Assembly (NCBI GenBank): GCA_017306415.1
Contig: JAFKIL010000003.1
Coordinates: 310,001 to 374,000, forward strand
Direction: 5' to 3'
Source: Microbacterium sp.
GTDB lineage: Bacteria > Actinomycetota > Actinomycetes > Actinomycetales > Microbacteriaceae
DNA: 64,000 nucleotides
The notes under the pieces: model-generated
Told to the model about the DNA's origin: nothing
Seen by the model: only the letters and a program-made list of their open reading frames with translations
Databases searched by the model: none
Program-made: the position numbers and the translations under genes
Shown here: piece by piece, positions 1-8,857 of the stretch
How the letters are laid out: each line of letters begins with the position of its first letter
Position numbering within the stretch: the first letter of the stretch is position 1

Positions 1-70
1 CGACCGCACGTCGGACCGGCGCCGGAAGCATCTGCACCACCCGTGCGATCACAACGGTGGCACGGCTCAT
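1..70 (-). CDS. Possible 5' end of a gene leaving the window (unidentified)
   Basis: An ATG at 70-68 opens a reading frame to the left edge (starts MSRATVVIARVV). It would be divergent from the aminotransferase gene at 162. A TAGGAT hexamer on the minus strand (complement of 108-113) could serve as its -10. The 23 visible residues are too few to assign a function. It may belong to the same glycopolymer locus. The frame itself is uncertain because no clear ribosome binding site is visible. Confidence 0.3.
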   Translation of the reverse strand, partial: MSRATVVIARVVQMLPAPVRRAV

Positions 71-161
71 GGCCGGCCGTCCGTCGCTTGCAGATCCATA
101 GGGCACAGATCCTATCCGCGCGATCCGGGTGTGCGTCGGCGCAGGTGCTTGAATTGACGGC

Positions 162-1301
162 ATGACATCTCCGGACCCCGCGTTCACCGAGCCGTTGCAC
201 GTCGGGAGACCGAACATCGGCGATCCGGAGGAGTTCCTCCGTCTGGTGCAGGGTGCCCTCGACCGCCGATGGCTGTCCAACGACGGACCGCTCGTGCGCG
301 AGCTCGAGACCCGGATCGCCGAGCGCCTCGGGGTGGCGCACTGCGTCGCGACGACGAACGGCACGATCGCGCTCGAGATCGCGATCCGCGCGCTCGGCAT
401 GACCGGCGAGGTCATCGTGCCGTCGTTCACCTTCGTCGCGACCCCGCACTCGCTGAGCTGGCAGGGCATCACGCCCGTCTTCGCCGACATCGACCCCGAC
501 ACCCACTGCCTCGACCCCGCGTCCGTCCGCCGCCTGATCACCCCGCGCACGACGGGGATCATCGGCGTCCACCTCTGGGGGCGGCCCGCTCCGGTGACCG
601 AGCTCGAAGAGATCGCAGAGGAGCACGGTCTCCAGCTGATGTTCGATGCCGCCCATGCGTTCGGCGTGTCGCTGGGCGACCGGATGGTGGGCTCCTTCGG
701 CCGCGCGGAGGTGCTGAGCTTCCACGCCACGAAGTTCTTCAACTCGGTCGAGGGCGGCGCGATCGTCACCGACGACGCCGACATCGCGCGCACCGCCCGC
801 CTCATGCGCAACTTCGGATTCGCGGGCGAGGACGACGTGGTCTACGAGGGCACGAACGGCAAGATGACCGAGGTGTGCGCGGCCATGGGCCTCGCCAACC
901 TGGGCGCCCTCGACGAGGTCGTCACGACGAACCGGCGCAACTACGACGCGTACGTCCGGGAGCTCCACGGGATCGAGGGAGTGTCCGTGCTGCCGATCGG
1001 CGAGCAGGGTCGCAGCAACTACCAGTACGTCGTGATGCTGATAGACGAGGCCTGCGCCGCCACCCGCGAGGAGGTGCTGGCCGCCCTCCGCGATAACAAC
1101 GTGCTCGCACGGCGCTACTTCTGGCCCGGGTGCCACCGCATGGAGCCGTACCGGACGATGTTCCCGGAGGCCGGTGCGAACCTCCCCGAGACGGAGCGCG
1201 TCGCGGAGCGGGTGATCGTGATGCCCACCGGCACGAGCGTGGACGAGCAGGCCGTGGCGGCGATCGCCCGGATCGTCCGGGCACGGGTGGAGGCCGCGTG
1301 A
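162..1301 (+). CDS. DegT/DnrJ/EryC1/StrS nucleotide-sugar aminotransferase
   Basis: A 379-residue PLP-dependent sugar aminotransferase of full family length. The PLP-binding lysine is K191 in SFHATKFFNSVEGG, and the cofactor aspartate is D162 in FDAAHA. The family transfers an amino group from glutamate to a keto-sugar nucleotide. The next two genes overlap it (GTGA at 1298-1301) and encode a PglD/NeuD-type acetyltransferase and a WecF-like transferase. By analogy with VioA/WecE, I infer it makes a dTDP-4-amino-4,6-dideoxyhexose. The 4,6-dehydratase needed upstream is not in the window. Substrate sugar and amination position are inference; family membership is secure. Confidence 0.88.
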   Translation: MTSPDPAFTEPLHVGRPNIGDPEEFLRLVQGALDRRWLSNDGPLVRELETRIAERLGVAHCVATTNGTIALEIAIRALGMTGEVIVPSFTFVATPHSLSWQGITPVFADIDPDTHCLDPASVRRLITPRTTGIIGVHLWGRPAPVTELEEIAEEHGLQLMFDAAHAFGVSLGDRMVGSFGRAEVLSFHATKFFNSVEGGAIVTDDADIARTARLMRNFGFAGEDDVVYEGTNGKMTEVCAAMGLANLGALDEVVTTNRRNYDAYVRELHGIEGVSVLPIGEQGRSNYQYVVMLIDEACAATREEVLAALRDNNVLARRYFWPGCHRMEPYRTMFPEAGANLPETERVAERVIVMPTGTSVDEQAVAAIARIVRARVEAA

Positions 1302-1960
1302 CGGCCGGGCCGCTGCGCACGCTGTACGTGTTCGGCGCCGGCGGTCACGGACGCGAGGTGGCCTGGATCGCACGCGCCGTGCATCCGTCCGTGCGGATCG
1401 TGCACCTCGTGGACGACGAGCGGTACGCGGGCGAGCCGGTGAACGGCGCGCCGGTCGCCCATGTGTCGCGCGTCGTATCCGGTGACGACGCCGCATTCGT
1501 CACCGCGGTGGGCGATGCCGATCTGCGGCGGGCGGCCGCGGCCACGCTCATCGCGGCGGGGCTGACGCCGCTCGCCCTCGTCCACCCGTCCGCAGAGGTG
1601 ACCCCGACCGCCCGCATCGGCGCCGGAGCGGTGATCTTCCCCGGCGCCTTCCTCAGCGATGCGGTGCGCGTGGGCGCGCACGCCGTGGTCAACGTGGGCG
1701 GCAGCCTCTCGCACGATGTGGTCGTGGGCGACTTCGCGACCCTCTCACCGGGAGTCAGGGTCGCGGGGAACGTCAGCATCGGCGAGGGCGTGTTCCTCGG
1801 CATCGGCGCCAGCGTGGTGAACGGTCGCGTCGGCGCGCCCCTGACGATCGGGCCAGGCGCCGTCGTCGGGGCGGGCGCGACGGTCATCGCCGACATCGCG
1901 CCCGGGACTGTCGTCGGCGGCGTGCCCGCCCGTCCGCTGCACCGGGACGACACCCGATGA
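1298..1960 (+). CDS. PglD/NeuD-family sugar O/N-acetyltransferase
   Basis: About 220 residues. The N-terminus has the GAGGHGREV motif of the PglD-type nucleotide-binding half-domain. It is followed from about residue 95 by hexapeptide repeats (IGAGAVIFPGAFL, VGAHAVVNVGG, IGPGAVVGAGATV) that build a left-handed beta-helix. The GTG start at 1298 overlaps the stop of the aminotransferase, and its own stop overlaps the next ATG (ATGA), so the three genes are translationally coupled. The likely job is acetyl-CoA-dependent N-acetylation of the 4-amino sugar made by the preceding enzyme. A longer in-frame opening upstream lies inside the aminotransferase gene and was not used. Confidence 0.87.
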   Translation: MTAGPLRTLYVFGAGGHGREVAWIARAVHPSVRIVHLVDDERYAGEPVNGAPVAHVSRVVSGDDAAFVTAVGDADLRRAAAATLIAAGLTPLALVHPSAEVTPTARIGAGAVIFPGAFLSDAVRVGAHAVVNVGGSLSHDVVVGDFATLSPGVRVAGNVSIGEGVFLGIGASVVNGRVGAPLTIGPGAVVGAGATVIADIAPGTVVGGVPARPLHRDDTR

Positions 1961-3075
1961 GCCTGCGGATCGCCCACCTCTTCCCGGACTCGCCGTTCCT
2001 GCGGTTCACGGCCGACATGTTCGAGTCCGCGGCGCCCGGCGCGAACACGTTCCTCGTCTACGCCGCCACCGCGGATGTCTCGCGCCACGGGCTCCCGCCG
2101 ACGGCGACCGTCGAGACCATCGTCGCGGACGATGCCGGGCTCGCGCGCGCGACCGCCGCAACCGCCGACGCCGACATCGCGATCTACCACAGCGTCGGCT
2201 CCTTCGCCGCGCGCGCCCTCATCGCGGCGCCGCGCTCGACCCTGAAGGTCTGGAGCGGGTGGGGCGGCGACTACTACGGGTCGGACTGGTCGGGGATGTC
2301 GGGGCTCCTCGAGCCGCTCAGCGCGCGCTACGAACGCAACCGCCTCACGCTGCCCGGGAAGGTTCAGGAGACCTACCGTCGTCGGCACTTCCGCGTGGTC
2401 CACCGGGCCGCCCGCGCCGCGGATGTCTTCTCCGCCCCGGTGCCCCAGGACTTCCCCGTCTTCACGCGACGCTTCGCGGAGTTCCACGGCAGGTACGCCC
2501 AGCTCAACTACGCCAGCGTCGAAGACACCTATGCACTGGGCGCCGAGGCGGCCGAGGGCGACGACATCCTGCTGGGCAATTCGGCCACCGTACCGAACAA
2601 CCATCTCGACGTGCTCGAGATCCTCGCGCGGGGAGACGTGGCCGGCCGCAGGATCATCGCCCCGCTCAGCTACGGCGATCCCCGATACGCGGATGCCGTC
2701 GCTGCGCGCGGCCGCGAGCTGTTCGGCGATTCCTTCGTCGCCGTGCGGGACTTCATGCCGCTCGCGGAATACCAGGCCCTGATCGCGGGCTGCAGCACGA
2801 TCGTCATGGGTCATCGCCGCCAGCAGGCGCTGGGCAACGTGGCCAGCGCCCTATGGACGGGCGCCCGCGTCGTGCTCCACGACCGGAGCCCGCTGTTCAG
2901 CTTCTTCCGGGGCAGCGGCGCGCATGTGATCCCACTGTCCGCGGTCACGGGCGACGGTCTCCCCCGCGACCGCGCGACTCCTTCCGAACTCGCCGACAAC
3001 CGCCGCGTCCTGAGCGCATTCTGGGGCAGAGAGCGCGTGCTCGAGAACATCCGAGATCTGATCGCGTCGGTCTGA
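1957..3075 (+). CDS. WecF-like 4-acetamido-4,6-dideoxygalactose transferase
   Basis: A 372-residue protein resembling the TDP-Fuc4NAc:lipid II Fuc4NAc transferase family (glycosyltransferase family 56). The characteristic run GNSATVPNNHLD is near residues 208-219, and the region QQALGNVASALWTGARVVL lies near 288-306. WecF adds Fuc4NAc to an undecaprenyl-pyrophosphate-linked disaccharide in enterobacterial common antigen synthesis. Here the acceptor would be a cell-wall glycopolymer intermediate. It is the last gene of the plus-strand trio and ends 15 bp from a convergent glycosyltransferase gene. The family call rests on the NSAT/NNH motif; the acceptor is unknown. Confidence 0.8.
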   Translation: MSLRIAHLFPDSPFLRFTADMFESAAPGANTFLVYAATADVSRHGLPPTATVETIVADDAGLARATAATADADIAIYHSVGSFAARALIAAPRSTLKVWSGWGGDYYGSDWSGMSGLLEPLSARYERNRLTLPGKVQETYRRRHFRVVHRAARAADVFSAPVPQDFPVFTRRFAEFHGRYAQLNYASVEDTYALGAEAAEGDDILLGNSATVPNNHLDVLEILARGDVAGRRIIAPLSYGDPRYADAVAARGRELFGDSFVAVRDFMPLAEYQALIAGCSTIVMGHRRQQALGNVASALWTGARVVLHDRSPLFSFFRGSGAHVIPLSAVTGDGLPRDRATPSELADNRRVLSAFWGRERVLENIRDLIASV

Positions 3076-3089
3076 TCCGCCGCGGCGAC

Positions 3090-4277
3090 TCAATCGGTCG
3101 CCGGAATCGTGGCCGGAGGCCCGATCAGCGCGAGGAAGACCCGCCCCTCCTGCTCCGCGTTGAGCGTGCGCGCCGCCAAGTCCGACGCGGCCTTCATCCG
3201 AACGACGTCCTCGTACGACAGCGCCTCGAGCGTGCGCAGCAGATCCGCGCTGCCCCAGCCCTCGACGACCACGCCGTCACCATACTCGCGCACGACCTCG
3301 ACCATCGCCGGGCTCTCCCCCATCACGATCCCCAGCCGTCCCTGGATCGACTCGAACAGCTTGTTGGGCAGCGCGAACCGGAGGTTCATGTTCGTCGGCG
3401 GCAGGAAGATGATCTCGATGTCGTAGCCATTGATGCGCTCGGCGATCTCGCGCATCGGCACCGGCGGGACGATCTCGATCCGATCGCGGGCGGGATGCGC
3501 GGCGATCAGCGCGCGCAGCCCCTCGCCGATCGCACTCGGCGTGAGCATGAACGTCATCGTGAACCGGTCGGGCAGCTCCCGCATCGCATCGAGGATCTCC
3601 CGGAACCCGCGCTCCCACGCCGCCATGCCGTGATAGAGCAGGCGTACGCGGCCGGGACTCGTCTCGCTCGGCGGCTGATCCACGTACGGCGGCACGTTTC
3701 GGATCGGCACGGGCACCGGCATCCCGAGCTCCTGCGCGTACAGCTCGCCGATCGGCGCATTCACGACGGAGCGGCTCGTGAACGCGGGATTGCCGATCTG
3801 GCGACGCACCCAGCGATAGTGATGGGCCGTGAGGCGTCCGCCCAGAGTCTGCCGGCGCAGATCGGGTCGGTGGTATTCGTGCATGTCGAGATGGAGCCGG
3901 GCGCGACGCGCCGCCGGCGTGAAGTCGCGCGGGTCATCGACCCACGGCGCGAACTCGAACTCGTTGAACACGACGAGGTCGTAGGCGCCGGAGCGGATCG
4001 CGTGCACGAGCTCGGCCGGCACCCGATCGGTGATGAGCTTGCGGAATCGCCGCCGACGCGGGAGGAGCACATGGATCAGGAGGAATCCCCACCGCGTGCT
4101 GAGCCAGGGCTTCTGATCCGCGATCACGTGATGGCGCGCCACCCCCTCGGTCGTGCGGGGGCCGAGACCCAGACTGTCCACCGTCCACCCCGCCCCCAGC
4201 AGCCAGTCGATCTGCCGGCTGACGCGGGGATCGTCCCGGATGTCGGAGTACGACACCACCAGTGCGCGCGCGCTCAT
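3090..4277 (-). CDS. GT-B fold glycosyltransferase
   Basis: 395 residues starting MSARALVVSYSDIRDDPRV. The DDPRV signature after the first strand is common in actinobacterial GT4-like enzymes. The C-terminal half has a donor-site region with LPNKLFESIQGRLGIV, as in GT-B proteins. The ATG at 4277 lies one base after the stop of the upstream oxidoreductase gene; a longer opening to 4388 is only read-through into that gene. It closes the minus-strand operon. Donor and acceptor sugars cannot be read from sequence. Confidence 0.8.
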   Translation of the reverse strand: MSARALVVSYSDIRDDPRVSRQIDWLLGAGWTVDSLGLGPRTTEGVARHHVIADQKPWLSTRWGFLLIHVLLPRRRRFRKLITDRVPAELVHAIRSGAYDLVVFNEFEFAPWVDDPRDFTPAARRARLHLDMHEYHRPDLRRQTLGGRLTAHHYRWVRRQIGNPAFTSRSVVNAPIGELYAQELGMPVPVPIRNVPPYVDQPPSETSPGRVRLLYHGMAAWERGFREILDAMRELPDRFTMTFMLTPSAIGEGLRALIAAHPARDRIEIVPPVPMREIAERINGYDIEIIFLPPTNMNLRFALPNKLFESIQGRLGIVMGESPAMVEVVREYGDGVVVEGWGSADLLRTLEALSYEDVVRMKAASDLAARTLNAEQEGRVFLALIGPPATIPATD

Positions 4278-4278
4278 G

Positions 4279-5286
4279 TCACGCGCCCGGGGCGCCGTCG
4301 AACGCCGTCGCGACGCCATCGCGCGCCGACCCGAGCGCGGCCTCGACGACGGCGAGGGTGCGCAGGCCCTGCTCCATCGTGACCACATCGCTCGGCCGCC
4401 CGAGCACCGCGTCGCGGAACGCCTCGTGCTCGACGCGCAGGGGCTCGCGCTTCGCGAATGCGTACCGCGTGACGTCGCCCTCGGAGACGCCGCGGAAAGA
4501 GCTGACCGACTCCCACTCCAGCGGGATCGTGCCGTTCGCGTAGAACGTCAGGTCGCCGGTCGAGGTGTCGGCGACGAAGGCGCCTTTCTCCCCCGTGACG
4601 ACCGTGACGCGCTCCTTCATGGGGCTGAGCCAGTTGACGAGGTGGTTCACGATGACGCCGGACGCGAGGCGCCCCGTGATCGCGATCATGTCCTCGTGCT
4701 CGCGGCCGCTCTTGAACGTCGTCTGCGCGAAGACGCGCACGTAGTCGCTCTGCGCGACCCACGCCGTGAGGTCGACGTCGTGCGACGCCAGGTCCTTCGC
4801 GACCCCCACGTCGGCGATCCTGGAGGGGAACGGCCCCTGGCGACGGGTCTGGATCTGGAAGACCGCCCCCAGCTCGCCGGCGGCGAGGCGGCGACGCAGC
4901 TCCTGCAGGGCGGGGTTGAAGCGCTCGATGTGGCCGACGGCCCCGATCAGGCCGGCATCCCGGAAGGCGTCGACCATGCGCTCCCCCGCATCGACGGTGT
5001 CGGCGATCGGCTTCTCGACGAGCGTGTGCACCCCGGCCGCAGCCAGCTTGAGAGCGGCATCCTCGTGGAAGCGGGTCGGCACGGCGACGACCGCAGTGTC
5101 GATCCCCGCACCGATCAGTGCGTCGATGTCGGGCAGGACCTCGAGGGCGCCCGCGACACCGTGTGGATCGCCGCCCGGATCGGCGATGGCGACGAGCTCC
5201 ACCCCGTCGATCTCGCGGAGGACGCGGGCATGGTGCCGGCCCATCATCCCGACGCCGAGGAGACCCGCGCGCAGTGTCTCGGGCAT
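4279..5286 (-). CDS. Gfo/Idh/MocA-family sugar-nucleotide dehydrogenase
   Basis: 335 residues. An N-terminal Rossmann motif GLLGVGMMGRHHA is followed by the family signature EKP (K92). A conserved KDLASHDVDL segment comes before a C-terminal substrate domain. Its start overlaps the stop of the adjacent DegT aminotransferase (ATGA at 5286). A dehydrogenase/aminotransferase pair of this kind (WlbA/WlbE, WbpB/WbpE) oxidises C3 of a UDP-GlcNAc derivative and then aminates it. I infer a UDP-3-amino sugar as product. The matching N-acetyltransferase may be the plus-strand PglD-like gene or lie outside. Confidence 0.85.
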   Translation of the reverse strand: MPETLRAGLLGVGMMGRHHARVLREIDGVELVAIADPGGDPHGVAGALEVLPDIDALIGAGIDTAVVAVPTRFHEDAALKLAAAGVHTLVEKPIADTVDAGERMVDAFRDAGLIGAVGHIERFNPALQELRRRLAAGELGAVFQIQTRRQGPFPSRIADVGVAKDLASHDVDLTAWVAQSDYVRVFAQTTFKSGREHEDMIAITGRLASGVIVNHLVNWLSPMKERVTVVTGEKGAFVADTSTGDLTFYANGTIPLEWESVSSFRGVSEGDVTRYAFAKREPLRVEHEAFRDAVLGRPSDVVTMEQGLRTLAVVEAALGSARDGVATAFDGAPGA

Positions 5287-6383
5287 CAGGCGCCCGCTCC
5301 GGCGACGGCCTCGACCGCGGCGACGATGCGCTCGAGGTCGCCCTGCGACAGCGACGGGTGCACGGGAAGCGAGACCACCTCCCGGGCGGCGCGCTCCGTC
5401 TCCGCGAGCTCGACCCCGGGCGCGTAGCCCGCGAGAGAGGGGAGCCGGTGGTTCGGGATCGGGTAATACACGCCGCTCCCGACCTGGTGCTCGTCCTTGA
5501 GGGCAGCGACGAAGCCGTCACGGTCGTCGGCCACCCGGATCGTGTACTGGTGGTACACGTGCACGGCGCCGTCGGCGACGGGCGGCACGACCACGCCGCG
5601 GAGATGGGCGTCGAGGAAGGCGGCATTCGCCTGCCGCGTCCTGGTCCAGCCGTCCACCTTCGTCAGCTGCACGCGCCCGATGGCGGCGTGGATGTCCGTC
5701 ATCCGCGCGTTGAAGCCGATGATCTCGTTCTCGTACTGCCGCTCCATGCCCTGATTGCGAAGGAGACGCGCAGTCCGTGCGATCTCGTCGTCGGCGGCCA
5801 CGATCATCCCTCCCTCGCCGCTGGTCATGTTCTTGGTCGGATAGAGCGAGAACATCGCGAACGCACCGAACGAGCCCACCGGGCGGCCGTCTAGGGATGC
5901 GCCGTGCGCCTGCGCGGCATCCTCGTACAGGGCGATTCCGTGCCTGTCCGCTATCTCGGCCAGCGCGCGCATGCGCGCGGGGTGCCCGTACAGATGCACC
6001 GGCATGATCCCCTTGGTCCGGTCGGTGATCGCCGCCTCGACGGACGCGGGGTCGAGCGTGAAGGTCTCCGGCTCGATGTCGGCGAAGACGGGGCGCGCGC
6101 CGGTGAGCGCGACGGAGTTGCCGGTGGCTGCGAACGTGAACGACGGGACGATCACCTCGTCACCCGGACCGACGCCGGCGGCGAGGAGCCCGAGGTGCAG
6201 TCCGGCCGTCCCGGAGTTGACCGCGACCGACGGGCGGCCCGGGACGAAATGCTCCGAGAACTCCCGCTCGAAGGCCGCCACCTCGGGGCCCTGGGCGACC
6301 ATGCCGCTGCGCAGGACGCGGTCGACGGCCGCGCGCTCCTCGTCGCCGATGAGGGGCTTCGCGGGGGGGATGAAATCGCTCAC
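5286..6383 (-). CDS. DegT/DnrJ/EryC1 aminotransferase (WbpE/WlbC-like)
   Basis: 365 residues with a GTG start at 6383 (VSDFIPPAKPLIGDEE, the canonical N-terminus for the 3-aminotransferase group). The PLP lysine is K184 in SLYPTKNMTSGEGG and the cofactor aspartate lies in YEDAAQAHG. It overlaps the oxidoreductase gene that follows and is separated from the glycosyltransferase upstream by 61 bp. Together with the oxidoreductase it fits synthesis of a 3-amino-3-deoxy UDP-sugar. A much longer frame reaches 7109 but only runs antiphase through the neighbour. Confidence 0.87.
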   Translation of the reverse strand: MSDFIPPAKPLIGDEERAAVDRVLRSGMVAQGPEVAAFEREFSEHFVPGRPSVAVNSGTAGLHLGLLAAGVGPGDEVIVPSFTFAATGNSVALTGARPVFADIEPETFTLDPASVEAAITDRTKGIMPVHLYGHPARMRALAEIADRHGIALYEDAAQAHGASLDGRPVGSFGAFAMFSLYPTKNMTSGEGGMIVAADDEIARTARLLRNQGMERQYENEIIGFNARMTDIHAAIGRVQLTKVDGWTRTRQANAAFLDAHLRGVVVPPVADGAVHVYHQYTIRVADDRDGFVAALKDEHQVGSGVYYPIPNHRLPSLAGYAPGVELAETERAAREVVSLPVHPSLSQGDLERIVAAVEAVAGAGA

Positions 6384-6444
6384 TGCTCTGCTTTCGTCGG
6401 GATCTCGTCGTCCCGGCCGGCAGCGCGGGAGCGTCGAGACGATT

Positions 6445-7647
6445 CTACGAGGCGGCCTCGTCGCCGCCTGAGAGGACGTCGAGCACTGCCGTCGCCGCTC
6501 TGTCGCCGACGGCGGTGAGGGAGACGTGCTCGCGCGCCCATCCGGCCCGGGAGGAGCGGAGCCGCTCGGACTCCCCCGACGCGGCCTCGGCGAGCAGCCG
6601 GCGCATGGCGGCGGCGACGGCCTCGGGGTCGAACGCGGTCGCTTCGCCGAGGCCCGCGTCGCGCACCAGCGCTCCCCCGACCTCCGCGCCCGCGAACAGG
6701 ACGGGGGTGCCGCACGCCGCCGCGGCGTAGGTCTTCGTCGGTCGGGCGAAGTCGTATCCGATGCCGGGGGCGATCGACACGAGCGCGGCGACGGCGCCGC
6801 GGATCCATGCCGCGGAACGGCTCGGATCCACGACGCCGCCGAAGACGACCCGTCCGGGGACGAGGCGTTCGGCGAGCGTCCGCAGCTCTCCTTCCACCGC
6901 GCCCTGGCCGAAGAAGCGCAGGCGCAGATCGGGGAACTCGTCCGCGATGAGGCCGAACGCCCGGATGAACACGTCCGGCTGCTGCCACTCGGACATCGTT
7001 CCGGTGTAGACGAAGTAGCGCTCATCGGGCTCGGGGGGCACCGCGTCGGGCGAGAAGACCTCGGTGTCGATCCCGTTCCCGATCGTCGCGATCCGCCGCG
7101 GGTCGGCACCGAGCCCCACGAGACGCTCGGTGACCTCGGCCGAGACCGACAGGATGCGCGCCGCGCCGCGGAGGGCCGCGCGCTCCATGGCCCTCATCAG
7201 CGACACGACCGGCTTCGCGGCGCCCATCGCGATGACACCGTCGGTCCAGACATCGGCGGCGTAGTACACGTAGCGGCGCCGTCTCAGCGCGGCCGCCGCC
7301 CGCACGACGAGCGCGGTCGTCGGCGGTGACTCGGCCACGGCCGCATCCCACCGGCGGAACAGCATCCGGAAGAGCAGGGGTGCGTCGAAGCTGGCGTACT
7401 GCACGTAGCCCCTGACGTTGCCGCCCCGATCGCGCAGGACGGGGAGTCGCCGGACGTCGACGTCGATCGGATCAGGGACCCGCGGGGCGTGCGCGGGCGG
7501 TGTCGTGGTGACGACGGTGACGGCCGCGCCCCGGCCGCGCAGGCCGCGCGCGAGCGCACCGAGCCGGAACGCGCCCGCACTCACCTCCGGGACGAACAGG
7601 CGTGAGGCGATGACGACCGCCCGGCCCTTCGCGGCCCGTGCGCTCAC
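6445..7647 (-). CDS. GT4-family glycosyltransferase
   Basis: 400 residues. The N-terminal acceptor half begins VVIASRLFVPEVSAGAFRLG; the donor half has a GNGIDTEVF loop after the linker and a YTGTMSEWQQPD strand, typical of GT4 enzymes. Its GTG start at 7647 overlaps the stop of the DUF2304 gene (GTGA), which sets the start; a longer opening to 7989 is out of context. It probably adds one sugar of the glycopolymer repeat on the cytoplasmic face. Specificity is unknown. Confidence 0.85.
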   Translation of the reverse strand: MSARAAKGRAVVIASRLFVPEVSAGAFRLGALARGLRGRGAAVTVVTTTPPAHAPRVPDPIDVDVRRLPVLRDRGGNVRGYVQYASFDAPLLFRMLFRRWDAAVAESPPTTALVVRAAAALRRRRYVYYAADVWTDGVIAMGAAKPVVSLMRAMERAALRGAARILSVSAEVTERLVGLGADPRRIATIGNGIDTEVFSPDAVPPEPDERYFVYTGTMSEWQQPDVFIRAFGLIADEFPDLRLRFFGQGAVEGELRTLAERLVPGRVVFGGVVDPSRSAAWIRGAVAALVSIAPGIGYDFARPTKTYAAAACGTPVLFAGAEVGGALVRDAGLGEATAFDPEAVAAAMRRLLAEAASGESERLRSSRAGWAREHVSLTAVGDRAATAVLDVLSGGDEAAS

Positions 7648-8093
7648 TCCGCCCGCTCCGTCGCATCCCCCACGGGACCGGCGTCTCCGGACGCGTCGGA
7701 CGCGGGCGCGGCGGCGTCCGCGGACCCGTCGGAGGGCGGCGTCCGCGACTCCTCGAGCTCGCGCAGGCGGAGGTCGTGGAACGCGGACTGCTCCGCGAGG
7801 GTCCTCAGCTTGTCCTCGACGCGGGTCAGCTCGGCACCGTACTGCAGACTCACCAGGAACAGCAGCCCGATCGCGATGAAGAAGACCAGGTTTGTCGGCA
7901 CCGCGATGCCGAGCAGATGCGCCGCCCACGTCAGCGTCGTGGGGAACACCGCGACGACGAGGGCGAGGATGCCGCCGACGAGCCACCACACGGCATGGCG
8001 CTCGCGCAGCGTCGACCTGCGCATGAGCTCGACGATCGCCGCGACCGCGAGGAGCGCGGCGACGATACCGAAGGCGTAGGCCACCGGGTTCAT
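7644..8093 (-). CDS. DUF2304 membrane protein
   Basis: 149 residues: three hydrophobic segments (about 4-24, 35-56, 64-86), then a short probable coiled coil (about 88-115) and an Ala/Asp-rich tail. This layout matches DUF2304 proteins, which are commonly encoded next to DPM1-like polyprenol-phosphate glycosyltransferases, as here: its ATG overlaps the stop of that gene. It may anchor or assist the glycosyltransferase or help translocate the polyprenol-linked sugar. That role is inference; no catalytic motif is visible. Confidence 0.8.
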   Translation of the reverse strand: MNPVAYAFGIVAALLAVAAIVELMRRSTLRERHAVWWLVGGILALVVAVFPTTLTWAAHLLGIAVPTNLVFFIAIGLLFLVSLQYGAELTRVEDKLRTLAEQSAFHDLRLRELEESRTPPSDGSADAAAPASDASGDAGPVGDATERAE

Positions 8094-8824
8094 GCCGCGA
8101 CCGTCCCCTCGCGCAGTCGGACCTTGGGTCGCAGCAGCGCGATCATGACCGCGATGCCCGCGCGCAGGAGGTAGAGGCTCGCCTTCCCCACGTGGTGCGA
8201 CGGGGCGCCCGCCTGGCGGGGTCGCATCGCGATCGGAACCTGGCGGATCCGCAGCCCCGACCGGGCCGCGATCACGAGAGCCTCGACGGTGTCGCCGAGG
8301 TACTCGGCCGGATACTCCTCCGCGAACAGCCCGATCGCGCGCGGGCCCATCGCCTTGAAGCCGCTGGTGACATCGGTCAGGGGCTGCCGGGCGACCCCGC
8401 TCACGACGCCCGCGAGCACCCTCATCGCCCACCGGCGCGGACCGCGCGCGTCATACTCGCCCACGCCGGCGAAGCGTGCGCCGATCACGATGTCGGTATC
8501 GCCCAGCGATGCCAGCAGCACCGCGACGTCGCGCGGATCGTGCTGTCCGTCGCCGTCGACCTGAACGACGACGTCGTAGGCGTGGTCGCGCGCGTAGCGG
8601 AATCCGGCGCGCATCGCGCCCCCCACCCCGAGGTTGAACGGCAGGGCGATGACCCGGGCGCCGGCAGCGCGCGCCATCTCGGCCGTGCGGTCGGACGATC
8701 CGTCGTCGACGACCACGCAGTCCGCCCCGGGAGCGGCGCGGAACACGTCCCGGACGACGGCGCCGACAGACTGGTCCTCGTTCCAGGCGGGCACCACGAT
8801 CAGGAGCTTCGGCGCGGCGGACAT
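8090..8824 (-). CDS. GT2 polyprenol-phosphate glycosyltransferase (DPM1/GtrB-like)
   Basis: 244 residues of GT-A fold. It carries the VVDDGSSD nucleotide-binding motif (D40-D41) and a QVDGDGQHDP DxD-type metal motif (D90, D92, D96). A short C-terminal hydrophobic stretch suits membrane association. Such enzymes load a sugar from a nucleotide donor onto undecaprenyl or decaprenyl phosphate. Neighbours fit a lipid-linked sugar pathway: DUF2304 directly downstream and a multispanning DUF6541 protein upstream that could use the lipid-linked sugar outside. A TAGGAT hexamer (complement of 8833-8838) eight bases before the ATG may provide an internal promoter. Confidence 0.87.
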   Translation of the reverse strand: MSAAPKLLIVVPAWNEDQSVGAVVRDVFRAAPGADCVVVDDGSSDRTAEMARAAGARVIALPFNLGVGGAMRAGFRYARDHAYDVVVQVDGDGQHDPRDVAVLLASLGDTDIVIGARFAGVGEYDARGPRRWAMRVLAGVVSGVARQPLTDVTSGFKAMGPRAIGLFAEEYPAEYLGDTVEALVIAARSGLRIRQVPIAMRPRQAGAPSHHVGKASLYLLRAGIAVMIALLRPKVRLREGTVAA

Positions 8825-8857
8825 GTCACGCCATCCTATCGGCCGGGGCCGGGCCGA

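Noticed and set aside
2259-4382. 707-codon frame on the plus strand
   Set aside because: It crosses the WecF-like gene in another phase and runs antisense to the glycosyltransferase; composition is typical of a shadow frame.
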